A stretch of 64,000 nt of DNA from Eupeodes corollae (Eukaryota; Arthropoda; Insecta; Diptera; Syrphidae). The DNA lies in the NCBI RefSeq assembly GCF_945859685.1, contig NC_079147.1:178729174-178793173 (forward strand). The letters run 5' to 3'. A model generated the notes under the pieces. It saw nothing but the letters and a program-made list of their open reading frames with translations. It made no database searches and had not been told where the DNA came from. The position numbers were made by a program, and so were the translations under genes. The number at the start of each line of letters is the position of its first letter. Position 1 is the stretch's first letter. Shown here in pieces: positions 45,028 to 56,475 of this stretch.

Positions 45028-45191
45028 TATTTATTTAAATCAAATTTATCGTTAATTCTAAATAACTTTGCTCGTGGTAATGTTAAAACTCTTAAATTGT
45101 ATACGTATTACATTATCTAGTAATCACTAAAAAACCAATTGTAACTTTGTTTGATGAACAAACTAAACGAAATATCCTTACAAGTCTTCAA

Positions 45192-45770
45192 CGAAAATAA
45201 AAAACCCCAGCTTCCAAAAACTTCCAGAACTTCATGGAAGACTTGTTAAAGCTAGTTAGCTCAGGAGGCAGACAAACTGTTAGAAGGCTTCCTTTGAAAG
45301 AACTAAATCTCAAATACACCCAGAAAACGGTCAAGGATGCTGGCGGCAGTATCATACTTTGGGGTTAATTTTCTTGGTATGACTTTGGACCAATACATTT
45401 GATTGAGGTAAAATGGATCAAAATATGAAGGTGAATATCATGAAGGCATGTCCTTATCCGCATAAGGCAGCATCTCAAATGTGTTTTACAGCAGGACAAC
45501 GACCCCAAGCAGCCATCCAAATCTGCTCAAAAGTATTTTACAGACCAAAAAATCATCGTATTGGAGTGACCATCCCAATTGCCTGACTTAAATCCCATAG
45601 AACATTTCGGGGGAGATTTAAAATGCGCGGTTGGAAAACATTTAACAAAAAATAAAGCCGAACTGTAGAGGATGGTTCAACAGGAGGTGTACAATATTTC
45701 AATTGACAGATGCCGTCGATTATTGAATCAATGACCACCAGATGTGTTACACTGTAGTTAAATCTAAGGG
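45192..45770 (+). pseudogene. Tc1 transposase, catalytic part
   Basis: Broken frames give KDAGGSIILWG, LQQDNDPKQPSKSAQKYF (second catalytic aspartate block, near 45487-45540), SQLPDLNPIEHFGGDLKCAV (catalytic glutamate block, near 45570-45635) and ISIDRCRRLLNQ. The D-N-D and N-P-I-E motifs are those of DD34E Tc1 transposases. Several stops; no longer functional. Confidence 0.78.
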
Positions 45771-46069
45771 CCAGGCTACCAGATATTTAAATAATTTTTA
45801 AATACAGAATAGCTTTGCATTTAATTTAATTTTTTAAATCTGTGTATCTATTTTAATGTCAATTAAATTTGTTCCTTTTTTTACATTTATGAATTTAAAA
45901 TATTTGAAGTTATAACTGAAACACAAATAATAAGTAATTTAAGTTTGAAAGAAAAAAAAAATAAGAAAATAAAGACCAAACTTGAAAAAAAAATCTAAAA
46001 AAAATCTCAATAAAAAATTGAATTTTTAAAACACTGTTTTGTGTTTCTATTTTAATGTCCATATCTGTA

Positions 46070-46379
46070 TGCATTTAAATTGTGTATATTAATAAAGAAA
46101 ATAAAAAAAAGAAAGTGGACAGATAGATGAAGCTTAAATTTAAAATGTCTTTTGTCAATTTTACTCTAAAAAAACATTATTATCTTATCTGGCAAAACTG
46201 AACTAAGTACATAAAGTAAAACTGGGCTGAAGGGCTGACAAATTATACATTGCAGTACTGGCACGCTCTAACATATTTTGCTGTCTAAGACCGAGGTTTC
46301 GCTTCCCAGATTCCAAGGTACTAACCAAAGAAGCTTTAGTTTAAAGTATTTGACCATTAACAATTGCAGTAAGACCATC
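46070..46379. other. Non-coding spacer
   Basis: AT-rich DNA between the Tc1 element and the next LINE fragment. Nothing recognised. Confidence 0.45.
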
Positions 46380-46920
46380 TTTTTTTTGTTTACTTTTTGA
46401 CAATTTTTAACAATCCTCGCTTGAAATATTCTGGTTTTGTTGTCTTCTACCGAACTTATACAAATTTGAACAATTCCTAAGAAACAATATTTGAGAAAAT
46501 TGAGCCAACTGATGTGATTATTATTATTGGGCACTTTGATCTTCCCTACTTGGAATGGTGCTTATAAACTAATGATGGTGTTTACTTGCCTTCAAATGCT
46601 TCGCATAAGAACAAATTCTGTTTAATAATAAGTGAAATAGCATCTTTTGGTTTAAATCAGCTGAATGGTGTTAGCACTGAAAATGGAAGAATATTGGATC
46701 TTGCCTACTTCTCTGATGTTATAAATGCTGATGCTGCTGTTATCTTAAACGATTCAAAGCTCGTACATGATTATCACCACAACACCACTCTTATGGCTGA
46801 AACACAAACACGCTTAAGCTTCAGCTGCGTTGCGATGGGCGTGCTTCGAGTTGCTTTCAATGACATTTGTAATATGATATTTCTTAAGAGACACTTTTGT
46901 CATTAGCTGCTGTTATTTTT
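46380..46920 (+). pseudogene. LINE endonuclease fragment
   Basis: EQFLRNNI, then DVIIIIGHFDLPYLEW (altered GDFN block) near 46513-46560, and GLNQLNGVSTENGRILDLAY with DYHHNTTL (in place of the SDH-type motif) near 46650-46795. Spacing fits a LINE AP-endonuclease C-terminal half. The active-site aspartate of GDFN is H/D-altered. No reverse transcriptase follows in frame. Confidence 0.65.
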
Positions 46921-47094
46921 TCTCTTAAAAAATGTTACTTTACTTAGCTTTTTAACTTTATACTCGAAATTAACTGGGATGCATTTTATTTCAAGGTTGT
47001 ATTAAGATGGAATAATTTTAAAATTTTATGAAATCTTATATTTAAGATATTATCCCACTGCGCGTAAATAAATAGATACCCGCCATGATTTGAG

Positions 47095-47215
47095 TTTAAG
47101 AAGAGAATTATCGTCAAGCTCCAAAAAAAGGAGATCTAACAAAAGGCGAAAACTTTAGAGGAATTTTCCTGCCTGCCGTTGCCAAAATAGCAGCAAAAGT
47201 CATAAAAGTCATCAA
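47095..47215 (+). pseudogene. Short LINE fragment (fingers)
   Basis: In one frame KKGDLTKGENFRGIFLPAV and AKIAAKVIK resemble the KKGD...NWRGI...L block of LINE fingers. Very short, so uncertain. Confidence 0.4.
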
Positions 47216-47219
47216 GAGA

Positions 47220-47525
47220 CATTCAAGTTTAAAAAATTTTTGTCACATTAATCAGCCAATCTATTTAGATCATCATTCAACAAAGTACAATCTTGAATGG
47301 ATTAAGTGGTACGATACAGTTAAAGATCATCCGCAAGTAGGAGACATGATGGATTTTTGATTATGTCACGAATATCATTGATAAATAAAAGGAATAATAG
47401 TGGTCCCAAATGGCTGCCCTGAGGGACACCAGAATGCACTAAGATCATCTCCGAATAATGATCATAAATTTTAACAAATTGAACTCTTCGAGTTAAATAA
47501 GATTTTAACCAGTCGAAAAGGTTAG
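47220..47525 (-). pseudogene. LINE palm fragment, minus strand
   Basis: The minus strand reads LFDWLKSYLTRRVQFVKIYD, HSGVPQGSHLGPLLFLLFIN and LLADDL (catalytic ADD at about 47326-47340). CR1/Jockey-like. Confidence 0.7.
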
Positions 47526-47529
47526 AGTG

Positions 47530-47700
47530 GAAAGGCTAACAAAATACTTGGTTTTCTGAAAAAATTTCCCGAGGGTTCCGTGATCCGTATGTTATTAAAA
47601 CTCTGTATGTTTCTTTTGTCAGGACAATTCTTGATTACGTTGTATTGGCAACATAGAAAGTTTTCAACGTAAGTTTCTAATATTTTGTCTTCGTTTTTGC
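47530..47700 (+). pseudogene. LINE thumb fragment, plus strand
   Basis: ANKILGFLKKFPEG, then a shifted DPYVIKTLYVSFVRTILDYV, the post-palm LINE block. It lies back to back with the palm fragment on the other strand, so the two come from different insertions or from an inversion. Confidence 0.6.
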
Positions 47701-50700
47701 TCCTGGTGTGATAGAAGGCCTCCCTCGCTAGCTTAAGAAGGAACGTAGGAGAACAAAATAGCGCTTATACCTCTTAATCAATTAATGTTTAAACAGTTAA
47801 AATTATGTTAGTTTAAAGTTAATATTGCAGACTTAACGAAAGCATTGACCGTATATAATAAGTATAGTAACACTGAAGGCAAAATAAAAAATTATGATTT
47901 TGAAACAAATTAAAACCAAATAAAGATCGAAACTGTGGTTTTGAAGTCCTAAAAAACTCAAGACTGCAGAGCAATTTAAGATTGGCGTATACCAGAAGAT
48001 TAACGCTCTTGAAAATTGATAACTCATGAAAGGCTCAATGAAGGGCGCATTCAAATACTAACGTGCTTAAAAACTGATACACTAAAATACTGACGAAACT
48101 GAAAAACTGTCGAATAAAAATTCATGACCTTCATCATAACTCACCCAAGCAGTATTCGTTTTTTAACAAAAATCTACTTCAAATAAGCCCGTTTTTAGTT
48201 CCAGAACTCAATGCATTTTCAAAACCACTTTTAAACAATCTTCATGTTTCCACTTCTAATAAGCTTTCGAATTACAAAAGTATTGGAAATTATTACCATT
48301 CGATGCGTATCAACTCCATTCAAGGCTGCTTGCCATTATGGTTGATGCGTTTCTATGTGCTTATAGGTAAATCAATTTTACTTTTTTAAAGGTTGTATAA
48401 ATCACTTGCAAGTTCTTTGATGTGAACTTAAATAACTATCAATTTAATAATTACATTGCCTATATTAATTTTTTTACAATTTGTATTTACGTTACGTATT
48501 TAAGAGCATATTTCTCGTCATTACGTTTGACTAAAAGTAGATATACGTACGTATGTATGTATTTATAGAAACAAGAGTTAAATTAAATTTCCCAATAGCA
48601 TTTTCATAACAATTTTACTTTGATTTGTGGAATTTCAATTAACATATAAACACTTGTCGTTATCGTCGCGTCGTCGTCGTGTATCGTGTCGTTACGTTGC
48701 GTTGCGTTGTGTTGCTTAGCTTTGCTTTCGTTCATTCATTCGTTTAGTTCGTTCATTCATACAAAGATATGTGTGTAGGGTAGGTGAGGGTATTTTTGTA
48801 GATATGTATATATTTTGAATTCAAATCAGAAGGTCCTTTGAGTATTCAAAGTAGAAAACCTTTTGCGCGGCACAAAATGCTTGATTTCATTTTAATTATC
48901 TACATTTGCACTCTTGGCATTGGCATCTCTCCTCATATTCAAAAACGACATAACATACAAAAGTACTCATTCGTAATATGCTCAAGCCACATCAAGCACA
49001 GGTTTATGGGGAGGAGAGAAAGAGAGAAAAAAAAGAGATCGACTTTGGTAAGAATATATCAGAAAATTCAATTACCGACATCAACAGCCCTTTCTACTAC
49101 TCCTACTCCCTCCACAGCGCTGGAAATGTGAACAGGGACTAAAATTTATATGACGACTACGACAACGATGACAGAGACGATGACGATGACATTGTGTACG
49201 CGTTTGATATCGAAATTACATTGCTTCATTGATGAGTGTGTGAAAGTATAGAACTCATAGTTAGTTAAAGTTCGAATTATCCTTATAATACCAGGTTCCG
49301 GAAAACTACAAATATACGTTACGTTAGGTATGTATGCATGTATGTATGATCGCATCCTTATAAGCTTGATAGGAAAATCAAGCACATTGCTGATAAATGT
49401 ATATAGGTACTGCGATGGAGGGTGATGCCAAGTTAACAATATAATTACAGCATTAATTAAGGAGTAAAATTCCTGTGATGATATAAGGGTTTGTGTCTTT
49501 TGCTTGCTTGGCATCCTTCATGCAAATTGGCTTTGGCCACAGATAGTATTGAACTCTCTTAATGAGTAGACATATGATAGGTACGAGTATGGTGCTTCCT
49601 TATTTTATGTAAATGGAATAGAAAAAATAAATAAAACAAAATAAAATCGAATCAAAGCCAAGCCAAGCCAAGCCAAGCAAAGAATCTCCCATAACACATT
49701 TTCCCCTGTTATCCTTTATCTCTTATTTGTCTATGCACTCATATTATGTGTAGTGCCCTAGACTGGAAGTGGGACAGCTATCATAATGGCTCCTAGTCCT
49801 CAGCAGCAGCAGCAAAATCATCATCATCATCATCAAGGACATTTAATTGATGAGATAACGATGAAGGGGATCCTAAGTGCATACACACACATACAGGGTC
49901 GTCCTTCTGTTGCTCGCTCGAATGAAGTATAGTACGCAACTTTAACTCTAGAATTATACAACAAGTGATACTCTAGACCTCAAAGACACATATCTACTTC
50001 TACACATAAACATACATATGTATATCCCATCCATATCCTTATATCACAATTAATTATGACCGTGTGCTTATTTGGCGATTGAGATTTGTAATGAAAATGT
50101 ATATTATTATAATGAGTTGTATCCACGAATTAAATCAATATCCTTAAACAATAACGGTATATTTGGACATTGTTTGGAATAGCAAGGCAAAACCAGGATC
50201 AATATCTTCGTTCAGTGGAAGACTGATTGATAGGTTCGCGAAGGAATTGATATACGCATACAGCCATAAGGATAATCATATAAGACGAGTAGTTATGTCT
50301 ATACGAATAAATAAGCGCTATAGGGGTAAGATGTTTAAGATGAGTTAATAGTAAATATTTAAATTGATTATTGATATGTACCTACACTTACTATAGCAGC
50401 ACAAGACGGGCGAAATTAGTATTTGAGGAGTTTATGTGTATGAGTGTGTATGATATATTGATAGATTTAGCGATTATTGATTGTGAGCCTGGGGAGGTTT
50501 TTGATTAAATCAAACAGGTGGACCTATTTAGTTTTCTGATGGTTGGAGAGATAAATAATTCAATAAGAAATGAGCAGACACTTCAATAGATGTGCAAACA
50601 TATTTTTTCAGTCTCCCGAATTCTTTAACATTTAACAGAAAAATATATGGTTTTCGAATAGGATTTAAGTTTAGGAATAAATGCTTACGTATAACTATAG

Positions 50701-51769
50701 ATGGACTAAATATGTAATTAATAGAAGGTAAAATTGTATATTCTCATATTAAGTTATTGTAATAGTTTCTATCTGTCGATTGGGAAATTTCGACATGTCT
50801 CGACATTTCAAGATCCTCTGAATCTAAATCAAAGCCTTTTAGTGGGATGTATGAGGGTGCTTGACTGCTTACGTTCGTTGGTATGTTTGGAATATCGATA
50901 TTTCAAGAAACTATCGAGATATAATAACACCAATGTTTTAGAAATGACTTTTGAAAAATTAAGTTCGTGATTTTTTTTATAATACAGGAATCGGGAGTCA
51001 AACTGACTTCCGTGTAAATGTAGGGATGCTATATGCTGGAAGGAAAAAGCGCTTACTTGCACCCCCTCGTGGTAGCTTCTAATAAGCACGTAAGAGAAAT
51101 CAGTGCAGCTCGATGATGAATGACACTGATCAATTCATGATTATTGAAAAAGGCACGGCTTAGAACTGCACTGAAAAAATTATCAACTTGTGATAGAACG
51201 CCAGAAGCTAGGGTTTACTTCCTCCCTAAGATTTAATCTTACGAAAGATGGTAAACACAGGACTGTCGTCCTCCCTTGGGCTTAGGGCTTGACTTACTGA
51301 TACAAATTATACAAACACAATAAGTATCAGTAAATATAAAAATCGAATGACTTATTTCATCGGTGTTTAATATAAGTTTAAACAAAAAAGTCTGAAGTGG
51401 AATTAAAAATCATTTTTGGGAATGATGCACATTCTAGATAAAGCTGATTGCATCCCACAAGATGTCGGACGACCACTTCTAGGGTTATCTTCCCTAGATG
51501 TCACTTCTTCAGTGACTTAATTATCGTACCACTGATGATGTGGTACCATGCTATATGTTAAAGCCCCCTGTTTAATTTCAGGAACTTATTTTGGAATGGC
51601 GGCCTTGTGAGAGTATCGTGCTGGCTGTGGTTTATCCTACATACATAGGGTATTGATTTTTCATTACTCAAAAGATCAATATATAGATAGACCAAGCCAA
51701 TTCCAAAGGTTAACAAAGAGGTAAAATTGTAATGTTTTGGTAGCTTAGAAAGAGGAATTCAATCGAAGC
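47701..51769. other. Repeat-poor DNA with microsatellites
   Basis: No gene is recognised. Simple repeats: GTCGTCGTCGT and GTTGCGTTGCGTTG near 48665-48715; GTACGTATGTATGTAT near 48548; GACGATGACGATGAC near 49175; AAGCCAAGCCAAGCC near 49659; CAGCAGCAGCAGCA then ATCATCATCATCATCATC near 49802-49835. Short frames here look like chance. Confidence 0.5.
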
Positions 51770-52135
51770 ATTTCGTCAAATAAGAGAGAGTAAATCTTTG
51801 CGTAAATTCGTTTGGTTAATTTCAAAAACTAAGCGAGGGGCAGCAAATCTATAGGAATTAAATAAAAGTACAAACTTAAGTGATTTTGGTAAAGAACTTG
51901 ACAAAAATACACTTTTCAAGACTTAGTTTCTAGAAATGGACTTAATGATTCTTTTATAAATTCGTTGTCTTATTCGCAATGTAGTGTAGTTTTCATGCAT
52001 AATCATTTAAATAAGTTAGTTGTTAATTCCGGCGTACCTCAAGGTAGACATTTGGGAGCACCATTGTTTGTTTTATTTATTGATGACCTTCCTTATTTCT
52101 TAATTAACCTCCTATTTATTTAATAAGTCTGAAGA
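51770..52135 (+). pseudogene. LINE palm fragment
   Basis: Shifted frames give KTKRGAANL-like linker, FSRLSF, NDSFINSLSYSQCSVV and VVNSGVPQGRHLGAPLFVLF, then IDDLPYF. CR1/Jockey-like. The YADD segment is not reached. Confidence 0.65.
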
Positions 52136-52279
52136 TGTAATAATATTTTAGAAAACAAGTCAATCATACTATGTTTTGAGGAATGGAATATTGAGTAGCG
52201 TTTTTATTTTGTATAAACAAAAACCTGGATTTTATTAAAACCATTACCTGATATTAAAACAATGTTTTCGAAAAATATT

Positions 52280-52400
52280 CGAAGTGAGAGGTTTTTGTTT
52301 TTTAGTTTTTTGATTTATAAAAAAAAACGTAAATTGATTTTTTTAACTTAATGCTTAATTCATACGTCACTTTATAAATACAATATAAAGTTTGATTAAA
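52280..52400 (+). repeat. Possible fragment of the tandem-structured repeat
   Basis: TTTTTTGATTTATAAAAAAA and the following ATTGATTTTTTT with AATTTGATT-like end resemble 29100-29190. Low complexity makes this uncertain. Confidence 0.3.
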
Positions 52401-54960
52401 TACTTCCAAAATCTCTTATCTACAACTTATAATCCATTAAACTGTTTTTCTGACTGACGATAGTACCCTCAGCTTTTCATATTCATTTCTAGATTTACAT
52501 TCCCATTCTTATGATGTGAAACTTCAACCACAATGTTTAGAGAATGCTTACCTATGTGTTATAAGTAATAACATAATAATGATAAATAATAGACAAATTA
52601 TTAAAAAAAGTAATATCTCAATTCAGTCGCTTAGGCGTATACGTGTTGTTTTTTGTAAATAATACATAGTTAATTAAATTGCAAAAAAAAGATATCAATT
52701 CGTCGCATTAGAATTATTACAAACCAAACATTTGCTTTAATGATCACCATCGACGCCCCATGAAATTTCCCACCTGCCAAACCTAGCGCTTTTTTCGTTT
52801 TTTTTTTATAATATTGGGTTCGTACGCGTTAATAAAATTGCTTAACAAAAGGAAGCAACAATACTGCAGTGGGATTATTTAAATCAAGATGCCGCAGTGC
52901 AGGTGGACTGCGTGATTTTTTGTTGTTTTCTTGAAAATTATTAATCGAAACGAAGAAGAAGGAAAAGTAGAAGCTTAGGTAACGAAGCAGTCGCTTATCA
53001 AAAGTCAAGTAGTGCGTACTGGCGACAAAATTAAATGCCAACTAGTCTTACAAAAAAAGTATTTACTAAAACGAAAGTAAAGTTACTTTTGTTACAAAAA
53101 TATAGAATAAAAAAAGTTTTAACGGAAACAAATATTCGCAAAGAAAGAAAAATAAGAAGAGCAAAATAAAAAAAAATTATTTCCAGAAATTAAAAGGAAA
53201 ATAGTAAATTTTTGATAAAATAAAGAAATGAATTTTGTGGCTATAATTTTTTTTAGAAGAAGTGGAGGAAAGATTTAGTAGAAATAAATACGTTTTGTTT
53301 GAAGAATTGCTACTGTATAGCTTTATTAAATCTCGTCACGGCTTCAACTCGAACCACTTGTATTCGAGCGAGACATTTCTTGATGGCTTCGCTTAATCAG
53401 GTTTTCCTATATACCGGCGAAGCGTATTAAGGTGTAACCACGTTTGAGTTTATCACCGACCAAAATTTAGATTTAAGAAAATTGTCATCCTGATCCAAAG
53501 CCCTTTCCTCTTCCTTCTTCCTACCCTGATCAAAACAAAGAGAAAAGAGAAATCAGTGCTTAAGGAATTGGTGAATTAATTTAGAGGAAAAGATTCAATC
53601 GTTACAGCGACTTTCCAGTTGGTTCCGGAAAAGACGTGTTCAGCTTCACCAGGATCCTTGGGCAAAGGATAAAGTACCTTTTCATTTATATAAATCTAAC
53701 AATGTAAGTTACCCTTTTAAATTGTGTTTTTTTATTAAAAGTTCTGGACTTAGTGTGCCTCACTTTCAAAGTCTAACACACATTTTTTTATATCTTTTTT
53801 GTTTGCCTCTTTGAAGACCTTAAAATTATATAAAGTATTCATTTTTTTAACTAATAAACATTTAATTTATAATCTGTAAAAAAAATGATTGAGTTTAACT
53901 GCAACTAGTCAGAGTTAGTTATATTCAGTTGGCGAACTTGACCGAGATTCCTTACTTTTTCTGATATTTGAGAATGCTTATAGTCTCTCTCTTATCTATA
54001 TTTTATTTTCTTGGATCTTTCAGAAGCCTAAGTAAACACAGATTCTTTTCAATTAGAAGTTAATTTAGTTATCAGATTGAAACAGTGTCATCTAAACTTC
54101 ACTTTAGTTAAGAGAAAAGTATTATCGCATAAATGGGTTTAATTTAGGATGTCAGGTGATAAGAAAAAGATGTCAAGAGTATAAACTTGGTTAAAATAAT
54201 AATGTAAAAAATCACAATTTGCTTTAAGGGCTAACGCTCGAGTAAGAGTAAGTAAGAGTAAGAGCAGTCGAGTTTACCAAGGTGTGCTTTAAGAATTTTT
54301 GTTTCTAATAGAACCGCTAAAGACGGGAGAATTTCTCGGAAAACGCGAACATCTATGTAAACAGTAAGTGTGACCATCTCATCAAAGTAAACTAAATGGC
54401 GGGTTCTATTTTATTTTTTGTATGTTCCAAAATTCCTAACAACATCTTGGATCTGACCTCTTCTGACAAGATGTCACCCGTCTGACGAGCTAGGATGAGC
54501 AAGAGCTTGCAGGCATATCTTAAGAAGGAAGTAAGACAACCCTTTCCACTTCCTTTTTGGTTGAGTAAAAAGACCTGTAACCTTCGATTCTCCAAATAGG
54601 GTGACGTCGGGAAGGGATATTGTGCACTTCAAACAAAAGTTTAGAGAATAAGAAAGTATAAAAATTAAGCGAATACATTAGTTAACAGTTTTTTGTTTGT
54701 TATTTCTATTTTGTTTATCGCGTCTTCGTTACTTTGCGAGTTAGTAAAGCTAAAATAAAATCGTTACAAACGTAAGATAAACTCATTTAATGCTGTTTTT
54801 TACAACACTGTCAAATGGGAGCATTGTTACCCGTTAATGCTTCGAAAACTATGTCCTGTCATTAACGCGTAAACAATCCCCGATGTACAACTGCCAAAAT
54901 TGCTGCTAGGTACTTTAGGTACTGATCCGATAAGGTGCAAGAAATAGTATTCAACTTCTG
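52401..54960. other. Repeat-poor non-coding DNA
   Basis: No gene or known repeat recognised. A short GTAAGA tandem lies near 54240-54265. The 67-codon minus frame at 54392-54595 has no recognisable domain. Confidence 0.45.
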
Positions 54961-54975
54961 ATCTGGCTTTAATTG

Positions 54976-55053
54976 ACTAGCTTTTATTTCTCCAAAACAT
55001 GAATATTTCGGCATTTCGGCTTTTATTTCTCCAAAACATGAATATTTCGGCAT
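54976..55053. repeat. 39-bp tandem duplication
   Basis: GCTTTTATTTCTCCAAAACA followed by TGAATATTTCGGCATTTCG occurs twice head to tail with no differences except at the very end, showing a recent slippage or duplication event. Confidence 0.85.
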
Positions 55054-55089
55054 GTTTGGGCACGTGCCCTTAAAACAAGTTTAAGTCTT

Positions 55090-55530
55090 TCGGATAAAAT
55101 CGAAGAAAGAACTTTGAAAATGATAGGCGATAGAACTATAGCCAAAATCTTTTCATTGCTCGAACACCGCGACAACATTTCATGTCTTTTGTTGCCTTAC
55201 AAACAATTCTATGTTGAATTAGCCTCAATCTGTTCAAACGTCATACTCATACTTCCAGGTATGCTCATCAGTTTACTTTTGAGCTCAATTTTAAACGTCA
55301 TCCTCAATATAGAAATTCTTATTTTAAACTCACAGCCACATTCTGAAATAGTTGTGACAAATGGAACAAACAGACATTTAATTACAAAGGAATCTAGGAT
55401 GTCACTTCCAAAACGTTTTTTAAAACCAATTTCCAAATTAAAGAATCGAACATTTTGACATTTCTCGACTCGAATCGACATACAAATTTAAAATAAAATC
55501 CCGGGTCGTAACAACTTGCTCATGTATCCT
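55090..55530 (+). pseudogene. LINE C-terminal fragment
   Basis: KMIGDRTIAKIFSLLEHRDN, LLPYKQFYVELASICSNV and RMSLPKRFLKPISKLKN fit the tail of Jockey/R1-like LINEs, which have an MIGD...LEHRR...LFYRYYG.CS pattern and a terminal WN.LP. The same kind of tail occurs on the minus strand at 15065-15298. Confidence 0.65.
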
Positions 55531-55539
55531 TGAGTCTAT

Positions 55540-56260
55540 TTAAAAATATTTCCTGTATTTTAAGATTTCAAAATATACCTGCATACAATTTTTTTTCAAA
55601 AATTTAAAAAACTTTACTTTTTAAAATTTGTATTTGAAAATTGTTAGATTTTTTAAATTAATCATTTATATGTACAGTACATAACATTTTTTAAGTTCAG
55701 AACAGTTTTGGTATGTCGTTATTTAGAGCTTTTTAATATACTTTTGAATTTCGTTATATATGATGAACCATTTTCAAGATATCAAATGTTTGAAAAACTA
55801 ATTTCTAATATTTTTTAAAAATCTGAAATGAAAATAATGACATTTTTGATTATAAAATACTATTGAAGCAGTATAAGAGCTTATGCAGAAACATTTATAA
55901 AAATCGGTTGATTAGTTTTTGAGAAAACTTAAAAACGAAATATCGGTTCTACAAAGGGTACCCTTCTAGAAAAATACAAAAATATTTTTATTATTTTTTT
56001 CCGACTTTCGATGTTTGACCAAAAACTTTGTATGAGAACTACTGTTATTTTCTATCATTACATTTACTGGAATTTGAGGCTGAAGATAGTGGTATAAGTT
56101 ATGTTAAGCTCGATCTTGCGGTTTGAGACAGTTTTTTTTTTTTATTTTCCTACCCGCCTATCGGTCACAAAATCTATACAAAACTTGGTTATAAAATCTT
56201 TACAATTGTAAAGTTAAAAATCGGTAGCCGTTTTTTCTTAAACTCGCTTTTCTAAATTAA
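55540..56260 (+). repeat. Dispersed repeat, diverged third copy
   Basis: AAAAATATTTCCTGTATTTT, GGGTACCCTTCTAG and the ACTGTTATTTT stretch follow the order of 60095-60330 and 7950-8430. No coding frame. Confidence 0.5.
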
Positions 56261-56301
56261 ACTAAACTTCTTATGACTGTGACGCTTGAGGCCTTGGATT
56301 T

Positions 56302-56475
56302 ATGGGTAGTGCCTCTTGCGAGGAGTTCACAAATTCTCCAAGAGTAATGATTTTTGTCATGAAAAATGCTTTCCAAACTTCCGTTCTGAATTGAAATAAA
56401 AACTGTAGGTCCCCTACATCCCTTACCTAACTGCCACAAAAAAGGTTTTCTACTGTCGCACCACCTTATGTATGT
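56302..56475 (+). repeat. SINE fragment (body and partial tail)
   Basis: TGGGTAGTGCCTCTTGCGAG, AGAGTAATGATTTTTGTCAT and ACTGTAGGTCCC follow the SINE body; GTCGCACCACCTTA is its decayed end. The tRNA-like head is missing. Confidence 0.65.

Larger units (their letters stand above)
44104..45182 (+). pseudogene. LINE C-terminal fragment inside Tc1
   Basis: LPTYETRCKLLSILPLNIRR, then FKEAIFIHDIVADHIDCSQ and FLYHRTVYASNEPISRC are the C-terminal tail of a CR1/Jockey-like LINE, downstream of its reverse transcriptase. It is followed, beyond the element at 44410-45027, by KSNLSLILNNFARGNVKTL. Near-matching 9-bp flanks (AGACTTCAA at 44095-44103 and AGTCTTCAA at 45183-45191) are a candidate TSD. Confidence 0.65.
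43614..46067 (+). mobile_element. Tc1-type transposon with doubled terminal sites
   Basis: TA dinucleotides flank inverted ends (43612-43613, 46068-46069). The outer ends share ATGGACATTAAAATAG. A second copy of the same site lies inside each end: TGGACATTAAAATAGAAACA at 43752 and, inverted, near 45840-45862, about 134 and 200 bases from the outer ones. This paired-site layout is known for some Tc1 elements (IR/DR type). Inside is a broken transposase gene and a nested LINE fragment carrying a Foldback-like element. Confidence 0.72.

Noticed and set aside
49146..49514. 122-codon minus-strand open frame
   Set aside because: It covers a GATGAC microsatellite that would encode a valine/isoleucine run; not protein-like.
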